A DNA stretch of 64,000 bases from positions 15,932,001-15,996,000 of the forward strand of contig OX485809.1 in the NCBI GenBank assembly GCA_950295325.1. The letters run 5' to 3'. Below the pieces are notes generated by a model. The model saw only the letters and a list, made by a program, of their open reading frames with translations, was not told where the DNA came from and searched no databases. The position numbers and the translations under genes are program-made. The stretch comes from Polytrichum commune (Eukaryota; Streptophyta; Polytrichopsida; Polytrichales; Polytrichaceae). This document shows, piece by piece, positions 12,516-24,474 of the stretch (the first letter of the stretch is position 1; every line of letters begins with the position of its first letter).

Positions 12516-13373
12516 ACTACTTTTCAAAAAACAACAAATAATAAACGCTGATACCTACTGTCACAGATGACAATGCCAAAAGACAACCCTTCTTCTTTTC
12601 CTTTTATATAAAAAGAGTTGGAACTCTGAGGCCTTGACAGTTGAAGGCCCAGATCTCAAATCACCTTGGCTTGAGTAAACTATATGGAGTTAATCGTCAC
12701 ACGTAACAACCATGCAAGGATGATCGCACACAATGAAGAGAATATTTGGTAGTTTCTTCGAGATGAGCTCAGAGCAATAGACTAATCAAAAGATCTGGTT
12801 TTGTTTTGAAAGACTGGGGGACCTCAGGGCCACTTCAAACACGAGACTGAGAGCCCATGACTATTTCACTCCAAGTTCGCTACCTCACACTACGCTTGAG
12901 GGACCAATGGAGTATGTGACTGCAAGATGGATGTAAAGTCTACATGGATTTCTTCCTACATGGCATCGAATAGATCATGGTTCTTGGACACTTGGGACTG
13001 TTTTCAAAAACCATCTCTTGGAGGTGGGCCTACCACAAAATTAGGAGACCATGGCACTCTCAACGTTCACAACTGTTGGTTTGTTGTATTTTATCACGTG
13101 TGAGGACCCGCATGAACATACATTCATTAAAATAGCTTTTGGTTGAGGGCCCAGTCACATATGACTTCACACTACAGTTGAGGATCTGTGACCACACTAC
13201 ATGATTTTGGAAGTGTTTTGGGACGGCCTTTAATCACTTTCTTTTGGGCTCTCACAATTTCATGGTCACGGCTCTTGGCTTGTGTGTGAAGTGGCCCTTA
13301 GGGAATATGGCCTCTCCCCTAAAATCTGTCCTAAAGTTTGTCATGCTGGGGAAAAAATAAAAAAATAAAAAAT
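12516..13373. other. Intergenic with degenerate local duplications
   Basis: Contains a degraded family of GGTGGGCCT...GGAGACCATGG blocks (near 13025-13050) related to the right arm of the hairpin at 13374-13444. A TGGTCACGG...GTGTGTGAAGTGGCCCTTAG block (13262-13300) recurs at 13592-13632. No gene seen. Confidence 0.5.
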
Positions 13374-13444
13374 CATGGTCTCCCGGAATTTGCGTCAAGC
13401 CCACCTGTTGAAGGTGGGCCTGATGCAAATTCCGGGAGACCATG
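13374..13444. repeat. Near-perfect short hairpin (32-bp stem, 7-nt loop)
   Basis: The left arm begins CATGGTCTCCCGGAATTTGC and the right arm ends GCAAATTCCGGGAGACCATG. Arms pair over 32 positions with 30 Watson-Crick pairs, one G-U and one A-C, around the loop TGTTGAA. A fragment like the right arm lies near 13025-13050, so it may be a decayed repeat rather than a small-RNA gene. Confidence 0.7.
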
Positions 13445-16400
13445 AAACCTTATCCATAGTCTGCCATGTAAGACTCCATGTAGACTTTTCATCCACAAAG
13501 TCTTCTTTGGGCCTTTAGGCCTTCACCTTGGTGTGTGAAGTGAACCTGGACGGTCTCCGACCTTTCGACCAAAGAAAGCTCTTAGATTGCTATGGTCACG
13601 GGCCTTCAGTCTTGTGTGAGAAGTGGCCCTTAGTTGGTTGCTTGTGACCATGACGAAAATTGAGTGTGGAGCACCCATCATGGATGATATTAAAGTTGAC
13701 TTGAAACTGACTTTCAAACACATTTGGATCTGCCGAATACATGTAACTAAGTAGAACATATCATATGCATAGACTATGGTATTGCACCTTCAAGCTGCAC
13801 ACATACCCATCCATGCTATAACATAAATTGTTAGATATACTTTAGCAATTTTGAGAATGCTACTATAATGTCATTAAAAAACTTAAACCCGTAGGGTTGC
13901 AATCATATGACATACTATTGTATTTGAAAATATGAACATATTGTAATCATGATAATAGGTAATTGTAATAATTTCATGGCCCAGGGGACTCAAGCACAAC
14001 ATTACTCAGTGTTCACTTCTTGTTCCATGGGTCCTTTGAATATAACAATGAGATGCTCAAAAGTTGCATCAAGAGATTCAAATTCATACTGAACTCACTA
14101 TTGTATTATGAGGGCCCACGTCGTTTGAGTATTGTTATGAGGTGTCATAGGGAGGTGTTAGAGTTATCGAATGTCATTTGTAGTTGTTGATGTCAAAAGT
14201 GACCTCTTTTAAGATTAACGAGTTTATCAATTAAAAATTGGTCACTAGACCGATTATACATGTATGATGAGGAAATATAGAGAGATATAGAGTTGTACAA
14301 ATGACCTAAAACCAAAACCTACCATGTATATGTAATATCCATTGTCACATATAATCATATGTTTATTTAGTCTTTGTAATAGGTCGAATTACATCATTAT
14401 AATTCCAATCCCTGAGACCAAGTAATTCTTGACTTTATTACTTGTTGAAGGTTTGCACAAACTATCACATAGACCATAAAATGGTACCTTGAAATCTTTT
14501 AAGGATCAACATCAAATAGACATTCAAAAAACATGGTTGATTATGTAGCATGTACCATCAACTATGTTCTCTAACCCTTACATGCGTTGGTATGCTCTCT
14601 AAGACTCATGTGATAGTTTGTAGGAGCCCCATAAAAAATCAAGGTCATATTTGACTTTATGTAGAGAAAGGAAATTATATACTATGCACTAACTACTACA
14701 AGAGGAAGTGAAGATACAATTGCAATACAATCATATCCATTATTGCTAATAAGATGCATGTGGCGAGTTTTGATCCAGGTCAATTATATGAACCCAAAGT
14801 TTTATTTTTTTGTACCTCCTCCCCATAAACATATGCTAGGATGAAAGAATGCAAGTGATAAGTTAGTTAATTCTAGATGGGGGCATTTTTAACATGACTA
14901 CTAGATATGGCAATAAGTAACCTTAAACACCTCCGTACAACATTTTCAAGCCCATGACCCTTTTAGATCTTTGAGGATAAAAGTGATTGCATCATAAATT
15001 TTGTTATGAGTGCCCTACTTTAGGAGTTTATTGAGACATTATAATGGTGGCCTTGATTTCTACTTGTGATACTGTAGGCTAATGGCAAGTTGGGCTAAAT
15101 ATAATTCAAAATAATCAAGCCTAAATTTTTTTGGAAGTTAATGGACTAGATGGCCTAAATGGAAGAAAAAACAATCATCACAATGCCTGAAATGAGGAAA
15201 TTTGATGCGTTGGAGGAACTCGATGCAAAATCAATAGCTCACAACTGACAAAATGTAGTTAGGTTTTTACTATCACTTAAATATTCCGAAGAAAAATAAC
15301 CCAAGGAACTAGGTCATAGGGAAGATTGAGCTAGTGTCTATAAGGGTTAATGTCACATTTTATTAAGTTATCTAATAACATTTTATGACTTTCCTCCTTC
15401 GGTACTCCCTTCCATCTTAAATTCATTCATTCTTAGTGGTTTGTTGGTGCTTTCTCCATCGTGAGTGATTCAGTCCTACTCTCTTGTGGGCTTCTATCAC
15501 TTCTAATGGATTGACCTATTTCAGGCATGAGCTCAATAGCTTGGCGAGTAGTCAATGACAATTTGTCAGGACAAAGTCCGGGGTAATGTCTTTCGAGTAA
15601 CTGCATAGTCTTGAAAATGCCATGAACTGAACTTGCAATGCTCTTAAATTAAGATCTCGTTAATAATTTACAATCGTCATACTTGCCTTTAAATACCAGA
15701 AGTCACCACCTTCATCTTTAGGTATCTGGCGTCCTGTCTCAGGCAATCACTCGCGAGTTAGTATAAAATTAATACATTGACAGCTAGGCTATATCCTTTA
15801 CTTAGAGCCTTTAGTATGATATAATCTAAAAATAACTTGTATTTAGTAAAGTCTTACTCCAGTAGGGTAATTTATCCTTCCTCGGGAGGCTTTGTCCTCG
15901 CAACCTATAGCATGCCTCTAATCCTTCCATATCATGCACATAGAACATTAATCTTCCTCTCGCTGAAAAACAATTGTTCTATTCAACTAACGTCTTGTGG
16001 GGTTGAGACACCTGTCTTGGCTATGGCCTACCAGACACTCGTCCTTCCTAGACGTTACCCCTCGTAGGTTCCTACATCTTTCTCTATTTGCATGGTTTCG
16101 GCAACCTAACCTTGCCCCATCCATTCTCAAGCTATGGCCTATCAGGACCTCCCAGACTCTCCCTCTCTCTCAAAAGTTTATTGCCCTCTTACATGGCTAT
16201 TGTCCATTGCTTATTGTTCTCTCGATGTTTCTCTCAAGATTATTGCTCTTATCTTTCCTCGGTCTGCTAATCGCCTAGACTTACCTTTCTCAGGCTAAGT
16301 ATTTCATGCTAAGCTTATTGCCTCTTTTTCTTCTTTTTGACGTACTCCTATCTTGCCTTCTTTTCGACGGACTCTTAGCGTCCATCAAGTTCCCTCTTGG

Positions 16401-17305
16401 AATCAATGTTTCGTCAATCTCTAAGTCTCTCTCATACTATTGCCTCATACATTTCTTCATTATGACGTAACCTTAGTTGTTGGTTCATACTTGAGACATT
16501 TCCCTCTTTAAATTACTCCTAGGACATCATAAGTCTGGACCAATAGCCAAAGTAACTTCCTCTCTTTCTTCAACGTTGGCTCGCTTCGACTTACTAGATT
16601 CAATCGTTGATACAACACAAGACTACTTGCCCTTATCTACGACGACACTGACAACCTTGTGTTCCACATATTCCAAATTTCATACATAAACATGCACCTT
16701 CACAACTTACTTCTTCTTCAGAAACAACAAAGACAATTGCTCATACAACTTCCAGTCTTTACTCATCATACTTTCCAAGACATTCTTGAGTTTGAATCAC
16801 TCAACTCTTAGCCTATTGCTAATCTTTGCAAGCCTCACGCTCTGGGATATGACTAAGGCCTCACTCAATCACTGAGTTTTACGCCTTCTAAGACTATTGC
16901 TAAAGCTAATATTGAGACTATGTCGGATTTCTACAAAATGCTAATAGCCTTCTTTTTCCCGTGCTAGACCTCCTCCTTATCACAAGGAACGAGAAGGTGG
17001 TTACAACAACCGTCTTTGAGCGGCAATAGCCTTGATTCCACTCAGGATGAAATCCTAACTGCCAAAGTACTTGCTCATCTTTATTAATTTCTGAAATTTA
17101 GCCCACAAGCTAGGCTATGGCCAAAATTTTGAGCTTACACAAAACAACTTGTCACATAGAGTCGACCTCACATTCTCCTGTTAGGTACTGAACCTCTCAC
17201 ACTGAAGTCAATAAAAAGCTTAAGAGCATGCGAAATCTGCTAGAAAACATGTGAGTAAACAAATCTAAGGTGAGGTGTTGCCGTGTGAATGTCTATGAGG
17301 GCATT
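13445..17305. other. Intergenic, no recognised gene
   Basis: No supportable gene. The part from about 15,500 to 17,170 is pyrimidine-rich (many CTT/CCTC/TCTC blocks) and yields several overlapping short frames (15837-16278) that look composition-driven. No LTR, TIR or transposase motif found. Confidence 0.45.
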
Positions 17306-17307
17306 TA

Positions 17308-17912
17308 CAGTCCACCCTCTATAAATGTTACACCTATAAGTGTTAACCCTCTCTAAATGTTAACTTTCTTCTACTCCCCACATATTGCACACTATAAATG
17401 TTAAACGTGTTAACTGTTAACAAAATGGTACTCCCTTCTTTGTAAATTTGACTCTATAAATGTTAACGAATGAAATACAACCATAATATGATTGTGAGGG
17501 AGAGGAGTGTGAGGTGGAACCCATTTCATCTTATAGTGACTTGCAATCTAGTTTTGGTACCATTAGAAGGTACATGGAATCACGTTCATGTGATGTGTCC
17601 AAGTATGTGGGTTTGTTGGTGCAGATTGAGAAATATTTGCAAGTTGTGCATGCAGATGAATCTCACCAAAGGACCATTGATTCATACTTCACCCGTGATT
17701 TGTAAACTTGATATTGAATAAAGTTTTGATTGGGTTTGCAATTTTATGAATGGTATTCTCTCACAAGGACTCTTCACAATTGCTTATATTTATAAATGTT
17801 AAGATTTGTATATTGCTCAAAAAAGTAATTTTATAATTATTAACTGTTAACACCTCTATAAATGTTAACTTTGATCCACTCCTGAGGGTTAACATTTATA
17901 GAGGGTAGACTG
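17308..17912 (+). mobile_element. pogo/Tigger-like Tc1/mariner element, internally deleted
   Basis: A 605-bp element with inverted ends: CAGTCCACCCTCTATAAATG on the left, and the complement of CAGTCTACCCTCTATAAATG on the right. It is flanked by TA (17306-17307, 17913-17914). CAGT(C/A)...ACCCTCTATAA ends with a TA target are typical of pogo/Tigger. Inside the ends TATAAATGTTAAC blocks recur. It keeps a transposase C-terminal fragment (17514-17705). Confidence 0.85.
17514..17705 (+). pseudogene. pogo-type transposase C-terminal fragment
   Basis: About 63 codons, ending with TAA, inside the 605-bp pogo-like element. The tail reads EKYLQVVHADESHQRTIDSYF; a TIDSYF/ITDFF-like end is characteristic of the C-terminus of pogo/Tigger DDE transposases. 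The DDE catalytic core and DNA-binding region are missing, so the element cannot move on its own. The first ATG is probably not a true start. Confidence 0.6.
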
Positions 17913-17914
17913 TA

Positions 17915-18529
17915 GATGGTTTGTGAGGAAGTGAGTGATGAGTCTGTAGTGAGGAAAAGAGTTGTTTCCATGTTCAGATGAAGTGTGGTGATGAAGCTTT
18001 GCCACGCTAGATCCTAACTCTAAAACTGTTATGTCCAAACTCTGAACTGTTGTCAGATCCGAACTTTGAACTCTAGATCTAGTGCAGCTTGAATGGAATT
18101 GTGAACTTTGAGCTTCGATCAGAATGTGAAATCTATATCTAGTGTAGCTTAATTAAGCAAATGTGGAATCTATATCTAGTGTAGCTTAAGTAAGCGAACG
18201 TGGTCGAAGACTTCGTCTGCGAAAGTACCAAACGTCTTGCGATTAAAGTACATACTATAACTTAATTGAAACGACGCCAAATCTTGCTCCAGCATTTTTG
18301 CTTGGAGACCGATCTATGCAGCATTAACCGTGACTGTGAGCGCAGATCCGAGCTTTGAACTCTAGATCTAGCGCAGCTTTTGTGAAGGTGAAGGCAAAAT
18401 TAGTTGAACAGCTTGCCTTTGAGGACAAAGGTTGGCAGCTGTGGTGCAGCGAAGGTTGACTCTGGTGCACCTTCGAAACTCTGGTGCACCTTCGAAGTGG
18501 ACTCTGGAGCAGCTTCGGCGAAGGGAGAA
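17915..18529. repeat. Intergenic with short degenerate repeats
   Basis: CTAGATCTAGTGCAGCTT-like blocks recur four times (near 18072, 18130, 18170 and 18360). A short GCACCTTCGAA(A/G) duplication lies at 18466-18500. No gene recognised. Confidence 0.6.
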
Positions 18530-18562
18530 GGCAGTGGTTGGGGAGATTTTTGGGCATACTCA

Positions 18563-19629
18563 GGGGCGGTTTACACTATGGACCATGAAGTCATCCCACG
18601 GCTGTCTAAGCGATGTGATTGGACGTTGAAGTCATCCCGGGACGACTTCCGTTTACACCAAGGAAAAAATGGCAGAGTGACCACGGAGGTTGAGGTCCAC
18701 AAATTTTTTTTTTAAGCCTACTCTATCCACTGCCATGGTCCAACGGGTTTTCCGTTGGGACAAGCAAAAGAGGTGGTCCAGGAAAAACAGCAAGGGCCCA
18801 TGTTAGAAAAATGCCGTTTTAATGATTTTTTTTAATGATTTTTTCCCGACTTAATTAATGATTTTCTTCGGCTACAATTAGAAGGTTGTAATACTATAAA
18901 ATACATATTTCCGTTATGGTCGAAAGCACAGTAGAAAATGCCCGTTTTTTTGCGAGTAACCCTAAATTAAGTTTTTTTTTTTCTCAAATACGGACGTAAC
19001 CTCTCACACAAAAATCTGAATGTATTGTGTGTCACTCGAGTTCGCTTTCTAAATTCATTCTCTGTCCATGAACCCAACAATAAGCGGTCTACGAATCCAA
19101 TCATCCGTTCTTGACTCCATATACTCCTCTCTCTATACCCCATATTCTCATAAACCAAGCTCAAAATTGCTAACTTCTCCCATTCTTCTTGCAAAATCAG
19201 CGCTTGAATGTCTACCACATGCTTTACGAGCATGTACAAAAACATGTACAATCCTAAAAGCAAAACAAATGTCCTCCTCCTCTCCTCCATTGCTTGCTGA
19301 AATTTTAGGTTCAAGCAAGCGAAAACTACAAGACAAATGAAGAGAAAAGAAGTGAAGAGAAGAGAAGTCAATAGAAGTGAAGAGAATGGTCAAACTTGAT
19401 TTTTTCCAAAAACTGCCTTTTTTTTTATTAAAAAAATCAGCACCTCCACTTTTTGGTGCATGGTCATTCTTCATGGTCCACATTCGGTTTACACCTAGTG
19501 AAGGGCCCATGAACCATGAAAATTAATATTTTAGTAACTCGGACCATGGAAGTCGTCCCATGAAGTCGTCCCACGCAAAATAGGTCTCTTACGTGGGACG
19601 ACTTCATGGTCCATAGTGTAAACCGCCCC
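18563..19629. mobile_element. PIF/Harbinger element, 1,067 bp
   Basis: Both ends begin GGGGCGGTTTACACTATGGA when read inwards, and the TIRs match over about 38 bp with one difference. The 3-bp target duplication is TCA (18560-18562 and 19630-19632). A 3-bp target and GG-rich ends fit PIF/Harbinger, and the encoded fragment agrees. The near-identical TIRs suggest recent movement. The element is internally deleted. Confidence 0.88.
18967..19371 (-). pseudogene. Harbinger transposase N-terminal fragment
   Basis: An open frame of 134 codons. After a doubtful first 26 residues it reads from MEERRRTF onward and includes SWTENEFRKRTRVTHNTFRF followed by LCERLRPYLRKK. A tryptophan/FR...TF..LC..L.P pattern is the usual N-terminal region of HARBI1-like nucleases, upstream of the DDE core. 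It ends in an A-rich run, and no DDE region follows, so it is truncated. The minus-strand frame at 62445-62657 is a decayed copy of the same part. Confidence 0.75.
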
Positions 19630-19835
19630 TCAGTTGAGATCCGAGTGTTTGCAAGTCCAACTGGTTACATGTTGTTAACATCCTCCGGTTTTCCTTTATT
19701 AAATCGGGGTATATTCTATAAATTCCTCTAAAATGATCGGTGATTTTTCTGGGGTCTTGAACTTCTTCAACCGGTTATTTCTCAAACTCAACCGGTTCAT
19801 TTGTAACTAACTGCCGGTTCTCCCCTGTCATAGGT

Positions 19836-20369
19836 AGAAGGTTGTCTGTGAAGAGGGAGGGGGGAAGGAGGTTGTGGGAGGAGAAGGAGTTTGTCGATGG
19901 AGAGAAGACTATGTTGTTTCAAAGGAAGACTTTGTTGGATTGAGGACAAATTCTCACACAACCTCTACTAAACATGAGCATAAAACGACAAAAGAATCAT
20001 TCACAATCCTAATTAGCACAGTGAGACAACTTAACCTAATTTTTCAAGGGTCAGCATCGTGTACTTAGTCGCGGTGAATGAATAAAAAATAAGTTACAAT
20101 ACATGGATTCATTGTAAGTATGTTATGTGTTTGAATGAATAAATTTACGGGTACATATTTTGTCTAATTTTCCATGAATGTTTATACGGACAGCCTAAGC
20201 ACTATTTTTTAGAAATAATTCATTCTTGGGCAAACACCAACATGTCGTGTGTTTAGCTTATTCAATTAAGAATATGACATCTCCTCACTACAATTAAGCA
20301 TTGTGAAAAGAAATCAACATACTAATGTGACACCGACAAAGCAATTGTTCTCTATGCGGAACAAATATA
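19836..20369. other. Intergenic, no recognised gene
   Basis: Begins with a G-rich tract (GAGGGAGGGGGGAAGGAGG near 19852-19872), then AT-rich spacer. No feature identified. Confidence 0.5.
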
Positions 20370-20613
20370 CACTAGAAGAAACTTGTCCGTTGCAACCATC
20401 TGTTGCAACTCAACCATTGCAACTCATGGAAATCAAATTCATAAATAAATCATTTCAGTTATCAATTGGAGAGGTTTGGTTATTCTTTGTGCAAGGCCGC
20501 AATCAAATACCTCTAGTTGACAACTGAAATGACTTATTTATGCGTTTTCTCGTTATAAGTCGCAATGAGCAAGTTGCAATGAATGGTTGTAATAAACAAG
20601 ATTTCTTCTAATG
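20370..20613. mobile_element. CACTA-like foldback MITE
   Basis: The left end CACTAGAAGAAACTTGTCCG and the complement of the right end (CATTAGAAGAAATCTTG) are inverted copies, and pairing runs through most of the 244 bp (TTGCAACCAT with ATGGTTGTAA; AATCATTTCAG with CTGAAATGACTT). The CACTA..AGAAA terminus fits En/Spm-type elements. No 3-bp target duplication is visible, so the element is old or my ends are slightly off. Confidence 0.65.
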
Positions 20614-23600
20614 CAAATGAGCTCGTGGCTATGATCAAGGTGAAATCTCTCTCTCTCTCTCTCCCTCTCTAGTTCTTGCTTTAAACCAAGTGTTCGCTCT
20701 AGGACCATGAACCCTCATTTTATACACCTTGTAAATACTTCATTTTTTGTTATAAATATAATAATAAAAAAGAAGGACGATGAGTCATGAAACATATCTT
20801 ATATACACATGGAAAGCAAATGTAATTACCATGTGAATTAAGTTTTCATGAGTATGGATGAATGGAACAAAGTAACCAGGGCTAAGGACGTGAAGCACGT
20901 TTTTAACCCATGGTGAACTTAGGGTTGGCAGAACTTACCACGGGTAAGATCTTCAATATAAACCCTCAAACCCTAAAAGAGGCTCTTTTTTACCATTCAC
21001 ACAAGAGCTTGGTGCGGTAACTTAGTGCACACTTACTGGGATACTAGATACGTGTGTTAAGAAGAGGATACTAGAGCTATTCACCAAGCGGAGTATTCTA
21101 CTTGTGGTGATACACTCATGGCTAATGAAGAGGTTTGAACACCCATTTGACATTGTGTAATGAGTGTTACCATTTGAAGTACTATTATGCATTTGATGTA
21201 AGTTTTATGTGTGCGACATGGATAACAACTGGGTTCTGCTATTATTTACCTCGTGTACGTAACTAATCCTCAATTATTTGTTGGTTGGTTGCATGGGCAC
21301 AGGTGAGGCAGACCCTTCACACTCTCAATACAATGATGTATTGTGACTATGACATATTATGCATTTCTTTTGGCTAAGACTACTAGGCATATACCCTGGT
21401 ATGTATTCCATATGTATAGTAGATAGGTTACTTATATGTTGGAGCAAGGCATGAGGATAGGTGATTAAATCTACCAAGGTATGGAATAGTCAGCCACAGT
21501 TTGTTATTAGTACTTATGAACAATATATGAATACTGAAACCCTAAATATAATACAAATACTTATGAGGCACAATATGACATGAAGTAGCATGTTTATGTT
21601 GATTACATACAATTAGGCATGGATACAAACACTATGCATTATGCATGGTTAGCATTAAGGTACTGTATAGGAAAGGTATGGTTTGAAAGACTGAGTGGTA
21701 AGAGGATTCCCACCCACCCACCCTTGCAAAGCAGTGAGGAAGATGTTGAAGGATTAAGCCTCTGAAAAGAGGAAGTTCAAGCTTTGCATAAAGCATTGAA
21801 AAGTCAGCTCTCTCTATCTACAATAGAGCAAATTACCACATTTTGTATGCATTTTAGATTCAAAAATTACCACAAAGATGTGGCATTTATTGAAGTTTGA
21901 TCAATATCCCTTAATGCATCAAGAACAACGTATGTATAATCAACTATCAACCATGCAACATAAAAATCTTCAAATCAAACTTGTGACTTCATTGCTTTTT
22001 CCTAATGGCAAATCACAAGAAACGAGATGAGGAATAGATTTTGACATTGCCATTGCCACCACCATAGGCAAAGTTCATGTTGCCATGTTTTAACCTCTTT
22101 TTAGTGAGGTGTGCGTCACATGAAGGTCATCGCATGAGAACAAGGGAGGAGCCATGTGTGATATCTACAGGAGCCATGTATTTTAGTTTAGGGTTAATAA
22201 CATTGGTATGGGTTTGAACTACAAGTGCACTATATAGTCCTATTAGTATGGGTGGAAAAGTAGCATGGAAATAATTAGTGTGGCCCACACTAATTTTTTT
22301 GTTCAAGATGGAATCAATGTGGGTGTAAGACCTCAAGTCTTTGCCTAAATCTCTATGAAGACTTCCAACCAATACTTTGAATATTAGTTATATGACAATA
22401 GTAGCACAAAATAGAACAATCTCCCACATCAGTTTTCTATAATAAATAATGTGGCCCATGCTAGTTCTATACTAGAAATTTAGCATGCATTGAGAATTAA
22501 TGTGGTCCATATTATTTTTCATTATGATAATTAACACGGATTGTAGAAAAATATTGTGGCCCATAGTAATAAAATTATTTAGTGTACTTGTGATTAATGT
22601 GCGTCATATGTGAGGAGGTGTGTATCACATGAAGGCTATCAAAATGTCTCACAAGAACAAGGAAAGAACAATGGGTGACATCGCAAGAGCCCTTGTATTT
22701 CAAGACTAGTCATGATTAGAATCATCGGTTTGGGTTGGATTGCAAGTGCAATGGGATTTTAGTTATTTGACTGGGATAGGGAAAACAACCACAAAACTCT
22801 TGCCACAAGTTCATTATCCCAAATCTTAAAGGCTTTAAGTTATTAGTTCAGTTGTTGCATGCATGTTTGAGGAACCATTTCTTTCAGAAAAGGTGGTAGG
22901 GGTCTATGTCAGTTCAAGAGCATGAAGACAATGTTTATGATGCACAATTCACATCCCAAGACTTCGAGTTAAGTTATGGCATCTAACTTTGCTTACCCCT
23001 TCAACAACATATTGTAGTACTTTACCACTTTGGCTATTTATAAGAAAAGTAGTATTATAATTTATAGATTTGGCAATCCCGAATTTTCAGGAAATCATTT
23101 TCATATTGATTTTTTAGATTTTAAAATGTAAATTCAAAACATTCTTGGGTTTCCTTTAAATAGTTTAATTAGTGCTGAAGTGTAGAGGTACTATGGTAAT
23201 ATTAGCAAATACAACACAAATCTCAAACATGATGACATGATGCTACCGTAAATTCTACGGTGGCATAAAGATGCATCACTACAATTCGAAGGCACTACCT
23301 CTTGGCAATCTCAAAATCAAAGAGAAGCCCTAAAAACTTCATGGCATTATGTGCATAACTTGAGCCATCTCAACTTCGAATGGCACCAAAACATGTGCAC
23401 TCACCTTACCCAAGAACCAAACACAATCAAAGCTTGAAATTTAATAGAGACCATGGGACCACGAAGATAGAGACAAAGATGGCACCCATCTCGACTTTTA
23501 GAAAGATTTGACAACTGGCGGCCTCTAAACCAAAAGTTGGGCACCCACCACCCCACTTAAACCTGAAGCTTGCCCACTTTCAACAACCCATATGAGAGGA

Positions 23601-24474
23601 ATTCCCAACCTCTTAGTTCACAAAGCTGAAACATGTTCAAGCCCATAAGTATGTAGGTAAAGAGGAGGAACAACATTGAAATGAACTTAAAAAATACACC
23701 TCGCGACTTCAACATGCTAGAGCTCCTAACCTACATGTGGCTTGATCTCAAAAGGTAATTATTTTTCACAATGTGTGGTGACCTTTGGTGTTGTTCTATG
23801 CACATCAACTCAACTTCAATTTTCTAAGTTCTTCAAGCCTTCTCAAAGTCTTTGCTCTTTGGTTCCTAAATGCCCCCTAAATTCTAAACACTAAACCCTA
23901 AACCCCCAATACCTCAACCATAAGGTAGATTGTTGAGATAAAGAGTAACATGTAACAAAGATAAACATGCCAACGTAATTCTACTAGTGCTTCCTCAGGA
24001 GGATTTGGCGACAAGCAGGGCTAAACCCGTGATATATGGGAAGGAAATGTAACAACAGGGAGTGAGATTTAAATTAAGAACATCCGTTCCCTTGAGTTTC
24101 GAAATAGAAGAGAAGAAGTGACATTAAGAAGGATGATATTACGGAGGCTATGGTGATTAATCGATGCTTTGATTAATGACTTACTTGATGACACTGTTGC
24201 TGGCATCCGTACTCACTTGTTAACGGCTTAAAGATGAAAAATAGGTGTTGCCAAAAGGAAGGTGTTACTTTAAGGCATTGCTACCTTATACCAGACCATA
24301 CTTATTACAAAGGTACTTGAACGTCACGGGCACGTTGGGAACGATGAGGGAACTCTGGGAACTTGAGTGACCTTCTACCGTCGTTGGGAGCATGGGGTTC
24401 GACAAAACCTTGAAAGCTTAAACCCTGACGAGCCATAAAGCTCACACAGAAGAGAAATTTCTGAAAGATCAGCG
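20614..24474. other. Intergenic; upstream region of the TMEM70-type gene
   Basis: A (CT)n run lies at about 20646-20666. A degenerate direct duplication of roughly 130 bp (22108-22235 and 22612-22760, both starting GAGGTGTG(C/T)(G/A)TCACATGAAGG) lies about 505 bp apart, with TGTGGCCCA blocks between. A telo-box-like CTAAACCCTAAACCC occurs at about 23,890, some 590 bp upstream of the TMEM70-type ATG. No other gene supported. Confidence 0.5.

Larger units (their letters stand above)
18530..19835 (+). repeat. CCGGTT-rich dispersed repeat split by a Harbinger element
   Basis: Flanks of the Harbinger insertion (18530-18562 and 19630-19835) match the uninterrupted copy at 8592-8828: GGGGAGATTTTTGGGCATA on the left, then GTTGAGATCC(G/T)AGTGTTTGC through GCCGGTTCTCCC on the right. 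This gives an empty-site comparison and the order of insertion. Confidence 0.8.

Noticed and set aside
23884-23900. Telomere-like CTAAACCCTAAACCC
   Set aside because: Only two units; taken as a telo-box-like promoter motif or chance, not an interstitial telomere array.
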